In this document: positions 46,301 through 56,458 of the stretch, one piece after another
Numbering within the stretch: the stretch's first letter is position 1
How the letters are laid out: each line of letters begins with the position of its first letter
Made by a program: the position numbers and the translations under genes
Notes under the pieces: model-generated
What the model saw: the letters and a program-made list of their open reading frames with translations, nothing else
What the model was told of the DNA's origin: nothing
Database searches by the model: none
Assembly (NCBI GenBank): GCA_016490735.1
Contig: JAEMWC010000079.1
Coordinates: 275,001-339,000 of the forward strand
Length of the DNA: 64,000 nucleotides
From: Pachyseris speciosa
Lineage: Eukaryota; Cnidaria; Anthozoa; Scleractinia; Pachyseridae
Reading direction: 5' to 3'

Positions 46301-49300
46301 AAAAGCTAGGCAATTGCTCAAAATTGAAAATTAAGTTTGTTGCCTTAGTATACGATAGATCGGCAAGAAGAACATCAATTCAACTTGTTCAAAACTGGTA
46401 ATGCGAGATAAAAGAACATCGCGAGTATTTTCAAAGCCGTCTTTGCATATCGGACGTGCTTAAAATCAGGTGCTATGTAATGTGATACTTAAGTTATAGT
46501 GCTAACATCGCAAATACCTCCATTGCGAGAAATGTAAACTGAGTTTTTTAAAAGAAATTAAACAAACCTTCGTCCATCCGTCCATTTTTGTGCACTGACA
46601 TTTGTGGTCAGTTACCTCGAGCGTTCCCGTCGCTAGTGTTTGACAATTTACGCTATTGAATAATCAAGGTGAATCATTAGTTTTATTCGCCCGCGCATGT
46701 GACAATTTCGCTCAAATCGAATCACGATGCAACGTTCTTGCTTTGTTTACAAACATTTGGTTATTTCGTAAGTCAAAAGTAAATAAGCTTGATAAAATGT
46801 GTTCCCTATACTTTTTCGGCTGTTTATTTATGCATGGTTTTTTGTTCTTGTCAGCTGCAACTTCGTTGTCGCTCCACATGCATTTCCTTCTGATGTTACT
46901 TTCAGTTTATGGTTGGTCTTTTACCAAGTGTTGCTGAGTTGGAGGTGCGTCTTATAGCCAAGTGCGCCTTATAACCGAAAAACTACGGTACTTTCACGTG
47001 GAAAGCTCTCTCTATTTTTTTTTTACCAAACAAGATGACAGCTTCTCATGTATCAAATAAGTATATTCCCTTTTGGCAACATATCTGTATGTTCGGACAG
47101 AAAAGAACATACTCAATCTATATATACCATACTCTGAAACCTTAAGTGACAAAATTTTCATAACCGTTTTCCTCATTTGGTACATAAAATTCTTGGTGTC
47201 ATGAATTATATACCCTCTGGAGGTATACTAGAAATACCTGCCGGTAGAGTGCCAACGAGTAAACACTGGCACAGTTGTGTGCGCAGAGAAGATTAAGAAG
47301 TAACCAGAGTACAGTCGATTTTTTTAAACTGAATCGTTGTTTAAAAAAGCAGTGCAAAACTCACATGTTTTTCTTTATTTTTTCAAATGTCTATAAGAAT
47401 TAAACTTGTAGGGTAGATTAGAGGTGAAATATGAGTCCCTTGCATTACTTGAGAGAGATGAAACCAACATTGTTGTTAGAAATGAGCATGAATTCAAATG
47501 TGACATGTTTGTGTTTTAACATGTTCTTCGAACGCAAATCCCATATGCTCTTGTTTTAAAATGTTTTTAAGAACAAAACTTGTAACGTAGATTACAAATG
47601 CACATCTAATATGGTCTTCTGATATCCACGTGAAAAATCGAAATTAGTCACACCACTATGGCCCTTACAATGATTTACGACTAACAACATACAGAATAGA
47701 AGAAGCATAATAAACTCTCGTGAGCTATTACTTCGATGCACGCACTTCAGCAAAGTGGACTTTGGACCTGAGCACTTCTGATCGGATAATTTTCAAACGA
47801 AGCTACAGCTGCAAGCCCCCTGAAATTTTGGAATAAGAAGACTATCCACATTGATTTGCTAAGTTCCCTCAAGCTTGACAGATAGTGGCTTTCTGGCAAA
47901 CAGAGTTTAGACTGTTTTTTGTGAACGCTAATGGATGAGCACAAACTAACAGCGACACGTCGTGAGACTCGTGACTTGATTGGAAAGAAGCTTTATATTC
48001 CCTCTGATTATGTTTATAGTGAATATATTTGAATATATTCAAGTGTTTTTTTTCCTTAGTTATAGCACGCTGGCCGATTTTGTAAACAATTGACTGTTGT
48101 ATTGGCAAGATTGCTGTTTTGGCACGCTCGCCGTGACTGTCAAATTTGTAATTTTGAGCACACTAGCTCGATAAAAGAAGAGGCTTTGTACGCCCTCTGA
48201 TTGAGTTATGTTCAAGTGGTTTTGTTTTTTGTTTCTTAAATGGCACGCTGGCCGATCTTGTCAAGGCAATTGACTGTTTTGGCAAGCTAGCCGTTTTCGA
48301 GCTGATTTCGATAACTCCCTCGCTGGGCGATTTTTCAGCCTGCTATGTGTTAGATTTGTGACACTCTGGCTCCCAAAAACACTAAATTAAAGTACACGCA
48401 AGAAGACAACGCTCACGAGTGAATAATATCAATTCTTGGCTTGCACGTGACGTCAGAAAAAACTAAAATTAAAAATTTTGAGGTTTTACCTCCATCAGGT
48501 TAAAGACGTTTTAAAGGTATATCTGTTTGCATGTTTTCAGCTCGGTAGCATGCTTTGTTTTGAAAATAGAGCAGTTTGAATTTAGATTTCTTTTACAATG
48601 CGTGACATCGTGGTTGCGTCTGAGAAACATATCACGTACATGAAAATATCGATTTACGTTGTGTTTTCGAGTTCTGAATAAACAATATGTTAAGAGAAGT
48701 GTCTATGCGAATGTTTTGAAGTTTAGTGGAGAGAAAAAATCGTTTGCGAGAGCAAAAGTGAGCTCCAGATGTTTCTAATGGATTTCCGGCCGCCATGTTG
48801 GGGTTCCTTAGAGGAACCCCAGCATGGCATTTCCATACTGAACACTATAATTTTGAGTGGTACCCTTTGGCAAATAACTCGAGTTCGGAATATCGCACAA
48901 CCCAGAAACTTTGATACGTTGTTTATTTATTACTCTTCTACACTATCTCAATTTCTTGACTTAATTTATTGAAAGATGAGCGATTTTATTTTTTATTTGC
49001 GTGATACTTGCGTGACGTGCAAGCCAAGAATATTTCCACTCACCTTTTCCTGCCTAAGCCCGCACCAGCCACCATGAGGTCAATGAGGTCAATGTGGTCA
49101 TGATCCTCCTGATGTGATTGGTTTAGAAAAAAATACCGCGACGCCATTGGCTAACTCGAAAACAATCACCGATGATGTCACTCTTACATTACCTTATGCT
49201 AACTTTTTTCATTCGAGATTTCGTCTCCCTGTACCAAAATCAACTCGCACAAATGCTGCCGCCTCGTCACCCTCGCGTCCTCGCGAGGGTGACTCGTTGG

Positions 49301-52300
49301 CAATAATATTTCATTTTACAGTCAAAGGACATAACTAGAAATACCTGCCGGTAGAGTGCCAACGAGTAAACACTGGCACAGTTGTGTGCGCAGAGAAGAT
49401 TAAGAAGTAACCAGAGTACAGTCGATTTTTTTAAACTGAATTGTTGTATAAAAAAGCAGTGCAAAACTCACATGTTTTTCTTTATTTTTTAAAATGTCTA
49501 TAAGAATTAAACTTGTAGGGTAGATTAGAGGTGAAATATGAGTCCCTTGCATTACTTGAGAGAGATGAAACCAACATTGTTGTTAGAAATGGGCATGAAT
49601 TCAAATATGACATGTTTGTGTTTTAACATGTTCTTAGAACGCAAATCCCACATGCTCTTGCTTTAACATGTTTTTAAGAACAAAACTTGTAACGTAGATT
49701 ACAAATGCACATCTAATATGGTCTTCTGATATCCACGTGAAAAATCGGAATTAGTCACACCACTATGGCCCTTACAATGATTTACGACTAACAACATACA
49801 GAATAGAAGAAGCATAATAAACTCTCGTGAGCTATTACTTCGATGCACGCACTTCAGCAAGTGGACTTTGGACCTGAGCACTTCTGATCGGATAATTTTC
49901 AAACGAAGCTACAGCTGCAAGCCCCCTGAAATTTTGGAATAAGAAGACTATCCAAATTGATTTGCTAAGTTCCCTCAAGCTTGACAGATAGTGGCTTTCT
50001 GGCAAACAGAGCTTAGACTGTTTTTTGTGAACGCTAATGGATGAGCACAAACTAACAGCGACACGTCGTGCGACTCGTGACTCGATTGGAAAGAGGCTTT
50101 ATATTCCCTCTGATTATGTTTATAGTGAATATATTTGAATATATTCAAGTGTTTTTTTTTCCTTAGTTATAGCACGCTGGCCGATTTTGTAAACAATTGA
50201 CTGTTGTTTTGGCAAGATTGCTGTTTTGGCACGCTCGCCGTGACTGTCAAATTTGTAATTTTGAGCACACTAGCTCGATAACAGAAGAGGCTTTATACGC
50301 CCTCTGATTGAGTTATGTTCAAGTGGTTTTGTTTTTTGTTTCTTAAATGGCATGCTGGCCGATCTTGTCAAGGCAATTGACTGTTTTGGCAAGCTAGCCG
50401 TTTTCGAGCTGATTTCGATAACTCCCTCGCTGGGCGATTTTAGCCTCGCTGGGCGATTTTTCAGCCTGCTAGGTGTTAGATTTGTGACACTCTGGCTCCC
50501 AAAAAGACTAAATTAAAGTACACGCAAGAAGACAACGCTCACGAGTGAATAATATCAATATTTCCGCTCACCTTTTCCTGCCTAAGCCCGCACCAGCCAC
50601 CATGAGGTCAATGAGGTCAATGATCCTCCTGATGTGATTGGTTTAGAAAAAAATTCCGCGATGCAATTGGCTAACTCGAAAACAATCACCGATGATGTCA
50701 CTCTTACATTACCTTATGCTAACTTTTTTCATTCGAGATTTCGTCTCCCTGTACCAAAATCAACTCGCACACACGGCTTTATAATGCTGCCGCCTCGTCA
50801 CCCTCGCGTCCTCGCGAGGGTGACTCGTTGGCAATAATTTCTCCTAAAGGAATGCTTGATTTGTTTTAGCAGCAGTTTATGGTGGTATGATAAATACATG
50901 TATCTGTACCAAATGGTACAAGTAGCCACATCTAGATTGGATGGAGTTTATGGGACAATGTATTATGTTAAATGTACATCATGCAAGTTATTGCAAGTAG
51001 TGTAATGATACATAAAGGTATAATAAAAGAATATATACCAAACGGAAAACTTTCAGAGAGGTTGTTAATAGACCTTTTTCATAATGGCGGACGATTTTAA
51101 TTATTCTTTTGTATATGTGTTAATTAGCCCTACTAACCTCACTTTAATGTAAAAATTCTATTGAATTTTGCACATGCTGACGAGGCTAGTAGGGCTCATT
51201 ATCATAAGTATAAAAGAATAATTTGTCGGGCGCCATTATGAAAAGGGTCTACGGCCATGAGATGTTTAACATCAGTGTGTATCCCACCCATTTACAACCT
51301 TGATCATTTCTAGACCAACTTATCACTATGCTCTTTTCCCTGGTTATTTCAATACTGACATAAACCAACTGTAGGTGAACTCCTTACAACAATCCCAAAA
51401 TCAGAAACCTTTTCCAGACACTTATACTTATGTTGGCGATGCGATGGGCTAACAAAAACTATGACAATGTTTACAAGCATACATATACATACTCATTTAG
51501 TGCCTTCATTTTCTAGATACTGGTTATACGTTATCTAAATAACAGCTGCATTTGTGCACACAGCAGTAAAATTCTCGTTGTCAGTAATACAGGATATGGA
51601 ATGTAGAATCTTATCAGATGACTTTGAGATTTCACGACAGCAGACACTTTCATGGGCACACAGTTTCCACAAATGCACCTGCACTTTAAGCTCAAGTCAA
51701 GATTGTAAAGAAAAGTAAACAATATATTAAAAAAGCATATAAGACTTAATTGGCCATGTTCTAAACGAGTAAGGGCCTGGGAACGGAAAAATCAATGGCA
51801 TTAAACTAAATCGATTTTCATATGAAAGGATATCTCAAAATAAGTGCTTTCAGCAAGTTTGAACATGTTTGGTCGAAAAGTCACCAGTTGACGTGCATTT
51901 AGATCTTTAAAAGATCCCATACAAATGTCTCTATTTTGGAAAGTTTGTCCCTCCAAACCATACAGTCTCTAATTTTCACAATTTTCAAAAGCTTTTGTTT
52001 CAGCTCCAATTCAACTGAACAGTGTCAAAGTTGGTTAGGTGACTATTTTTGAGATGCTCTTTCATGCAATGTAAACAATGTTTTTCTAATGTACATGTTA
52101 TCTAGCCTTTGGGATATTGTTCATGCAGTGAATGAAACGCAGTGAATGAAATCAGACTCACAAAAACAGCTGCATGGAAATTATGGTATTGCATAACAAT
52201 AAACAGTGAAAATGTACAAAAAACACAGGGAGCAGATAAAATGAGTGAAATGAAAGTGAACGGCATGCAGTTGTAATTCTATGGCAACCTTTTCATAGTT

Positions 52301-55300
52301 GTATGACGAACATCAATAAAGGAGAAACACGGATCAAAATAACAGCAGCACGTGGAGGTATGGCTTCACAGTATTCATTGAAAATACAATTAAACACCAC
52401 AGAGAACAAAGCAATAATTATTGATCGAGCTCCTCATCTACTCGCCAACAGTGACATTACAACAACACGTGCCATTTCCTCCATGTCAAGCGTGCGGCCA
52501 TTTCAGAAACGTTTTCGTTTGTACTTCGGATATTTCCGTACTCCCAGTTGTTTTACTCCCTTAATAATATACATGAAAAAATTTCTTGATTCTGATTGGC
52601 TAAGAGAAATGCAGTTTTTAGGAAACATGATGCAGAAAAAAGGTAATTCAGTGCAAAAAAGAGGTAAACAACAAAGGAACTGAAATTGAGCCAATCAATT
52701 TTTAGCCAATTTTTGTATAGGTAATCACATGATTTCGAGTGCAATTTGGAATAAATAAGCATGAGTAAATTTTTTCAAAGACACAAAATTGCACGAGCCC
52801 ATAGGGCGAGTGCAATTTGTGGTCTTTGAAAAAATTTACTCATGCTTATTTATTCCAAATTGCACTCGAAATCATGTGATTACCTATACTAAAAGCTCAG
52901 ATAGGACAAACTCTACGTTATTTTGTATTCAAGTAGTCCTTTTAAGTGTTCGTTTGCTTGGAAATGACACGAAGAAAAGGTTTCAAAATTTTGGTTCATT
53001 TGACCTTTAAATTCACTTCTATCATAAAATTTGACAAGTCATTAGATCACTGACGAAAGACACTCTCAGAATACCTTTTCAGACTGTCTTTGAGACTGTG
53101 CTTCTTCATCAACATAAGCTTTAAGTGACTGCCAACGTCTTTCCATTTCTTCTCTAATCGATCTCTCAAAAACCAATCTTGAAGCTTGTTCGTCACGTAA
53201 TTTCTGCATTTTCAACAACAAATAAATGGATAAATATATAGACAATTAAGTCAACAGCATTAGGCACTTAAACACTTTTTTTAAAATCAATAGCTACTGC
53301 AAGATGGTACCAACTTTTAGATCTGTGAAGAACATTCAAACAACTAAAAGTGGAAATACTTTGTGCAAGGATGTCTTACGGTTATGTAATACTATACTTT
53401 AAAGTGATTCTAACTTTAATGAGCCTGTTGGTAAAACTCTCACATTTGACCATGAAAGTCTTTGACACACCTTTTCTAAGAGAACAAACTTGGATTGAGC
53501 ATCCTCCCTGAGGCGGATCTCTTTCTGCAGCATCTTTTTGCTTTGTTCCTCAGAAAGTTCTGCCAGTTTGCTGGCAATCATGTTTCTCTCATTCTCAAGA
53601 AGATTTTCCCTCTCCTTGGAATTCAAGGCATTTGCATACATTTCTTCCTCTCTCTTGTGGTTTGTTTCCTGCACAACAGCCCTCAACTGCTCAAGACTAA
53701 AACAAACAAAATTATTATGGTCCTAATTGCTCAGTGGTTAGGGCACCACAACACAGAGTAAATTACATTGCAGTTCAAATCCCAAAAAGAACCCAAAACA
53801 AGTTCTTGATCATAGGATCACATTGACTTTGCTCATTATGTAGCCTGCATAGCAAGCATTTACATTGGTGATCAGCAAGTGCTTCTGGTGGATTTTCCAT
53901 ATTTTTCCATTATTTGACTACACAAGAACTGATTGCACATCACTATGACACAGTTCATAATGTTGCTTGCTTACTTGAGTTGGTTCTGTTGGTTTGCCAC
54001 CCTTCTCTCATTCTCCTCTGCTTCAATTCGTCTTCTTAGTTCAATAGTTATCTCTTTCATGTCTGCTAATCTGAATGGTGACAAGTACAACCTTACTGTA
54101 TTATTTTTAGAAAGCCACAAGCTGAAACCACCAGATTGACTAGTGGTGTGATGACAACATTATTTTTACTGTTTTTTTCAGTGTTTAAATTTTGTGGTTG
54201 TCAGTCAATAGCGCAAGGATGAGAGAAAATGCTAACCAATAAGCATTTTCCTTCCTTACTTTTTGGATATGAAATGAAGGAGGCTTAAGCTGGACAAACA
54301 GTGTCTTGTTATTGAATTGAAATTCCTCTCCCTGTCAGAGCAACCTCAAGGGAGCTACATAAGGCTGTAATCATTACCAACGAAAAAGGGAGAAATCTCT
54401 ACTTGCAGTTAACTTGCACTTATCATTAATAAATGTAGGATGGTCGAGCTCTTTCAAGAATGAATCATGTGAACTTCACAACTGATGATCCAAAGTAAAA
54501 TACCAAACAAGTGTAGCCGAACCTATAGTCTCATAAATGGACACTTTTGGGACAAACTTGGGTGTCCAGTTTCATGAGATTAAAAATGGAGAAATTGCTG
54601 GGACTGTGGTTTGTTGGTGTTTGTTGGTGTATGCTTATTGGAGGCAACCACAAGCGGAGGTTTGATTGTAACTGGCAAAATACCAGCTGATCTGGTTTCC
54701 CCTCAGGATGGCACAGATCAGGATGCACTAAACAACAATAACTGGAACCAAATACTACGCACCTGGCATCAATGGTATTCTTGAACTGAAAAGTATTTGC
54801 TTCTTTTGTATCTTGATCATCTCGATGTTTACTTAATGAAGACAACTGAAAAATACACGCATAATAGTTCATGATATTTAACATGCATATGATGGAGGAC
54901 CAAAATGCAGGCCTGTGCAATTCAGGGAAAAAGCCTGCCAGCCTATCTAGTCAATAAAGCAAATTTATGCAGCAAGGGTATTGTTTAATTTGAATCAATG
55001 TGGAATCCAAATTGATGGATAAATACATTATATAAAATAAAACACCAGTACAGTATGTTCCCAGTAAAAGTTTGTTTCCTGTGGTGTGACTGAGTCACTC
55101 AGTAGTGACAACTAACCCTGCCTGAGACTACGTTATTACAGGAAATTAACAATGCATGTTGACAACATGACAAAAATTTACATTACACACAATTAATGTG
55201 AATTTTCCAAAGTTAGGTTTACATACATCAAATTAATGTGAAATATTCCAAAACAATGTGCATCTCAGCCTAGTTCCTAGGCGTTCCCTCTTTCCCCCTT

Positions 55301-56425
55301 GTCAGCACAAAGTCTGGGAAGGAGTGGGTGAAAGAACGCCTAGCAAATACTGCCAAAATACCCCTGATTTTAGCGCAAAAATACCCCTGGTTGGAATTTA
55401 CTTGTTTCCACGCCGTATTGTGTGAAAGCTTCCCACCAATGCGACAATACAGGATAATGGAAGTGTCCACAAATGACAGTAAGTTCTAACTTTGTGGAAT
55501 AACCTTTTTTGTCCATTCTTTTGCGTTGCTTTTCCATTCAAAGTTCTGTCATGTTCATATTAAAGTTAGATGTACTTCATCGCACATTTTTTATCGTGAG
55601 CATAAGTTTTGTAGATTCAGAGTGGGAGACCGAGTGCGATGCGGAGCTTGCCACCCATCCTTTGTGTAGCAACCTGACATGCCATTATTGTAATGTACGA
55701 TCTCGTGCATATTTCAGTGTTGTTTATGGTGGATCTGGCAGTATTTGCTAGACGTTCTCGGCGAGTCTCTCTCGGTGATGTCACCACTGACAGTTGGGTT
55801 TGACCAAGTCGAGAACGCCTGGGGACTACACCGTAACTTAATTTTATGCAAATTTGCTGCAATACAAACGTCTCGACATACATATCTTAAAGAAAAAACA
55901 GCAGCACAGAAAATTTAAGGATCAATACAAAGACCAGTCGAAAGACATTTTGAACTCAATTTTATAATAAAAAGAACTGTCAGATGATGACTCCAAGGCA
56001 TTGATAGAGGAGCTATGAGCAGACGAGGTTTTTTTTTATCAAGATAAAAGTGCTGTAAAACAACAATGATGTGAAATAGTGTGATTTAAATTAAGATGCA
56101 TTAAATTGGTGCAATTTTTTTTAAATATTTGTGTTAATAAAGTACATTGTTAATTTCCTATTTTAATAACCTTATTATAGGAAATTAACTGCCTCCTCCT
56201 ATCAAGACCTTTAAGAAGCAGTTTATTAATAACCATGGGGCTGCAGGCAAATGCACTTACATGACATGTAAGACTTTCATTGAATGAATAGATGTTATGA
56301 CTATTTTATTTAATCGGCAACATATCAAGGACACATTGATGGTGAAAGATGCAGCTGAATGTATTTCATGGCATCTTGCCTTTGAAAATAATAATAATAA
56401 TAATAATAACAACAACAACAACAAC

Positions 56426-56458
<33 letters not shown>

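Larger units (their letters stand above)
44695..53006. mobile_element. Kolobok-like composite element with TTAA duplication
   Basis: The left end AGGCCAAATGAACCGAAATTT and right end (reverse) AGGTCAAATGAACCAAAATTT match, and TTAA flanks both sides (44691-44694 and 53007-53010). A decayed THAP domain lies 300 bp inside the left end. THAP plus TTAA is the known combination of Kolobok transposons. The 8.3 kb between the ends also hold a fold-back repeat, a tandem duplication and MITEs, so the present size results from nested insertions. It fills most of intron 6 of the coiled-coil gene. Confidence 0.55.
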
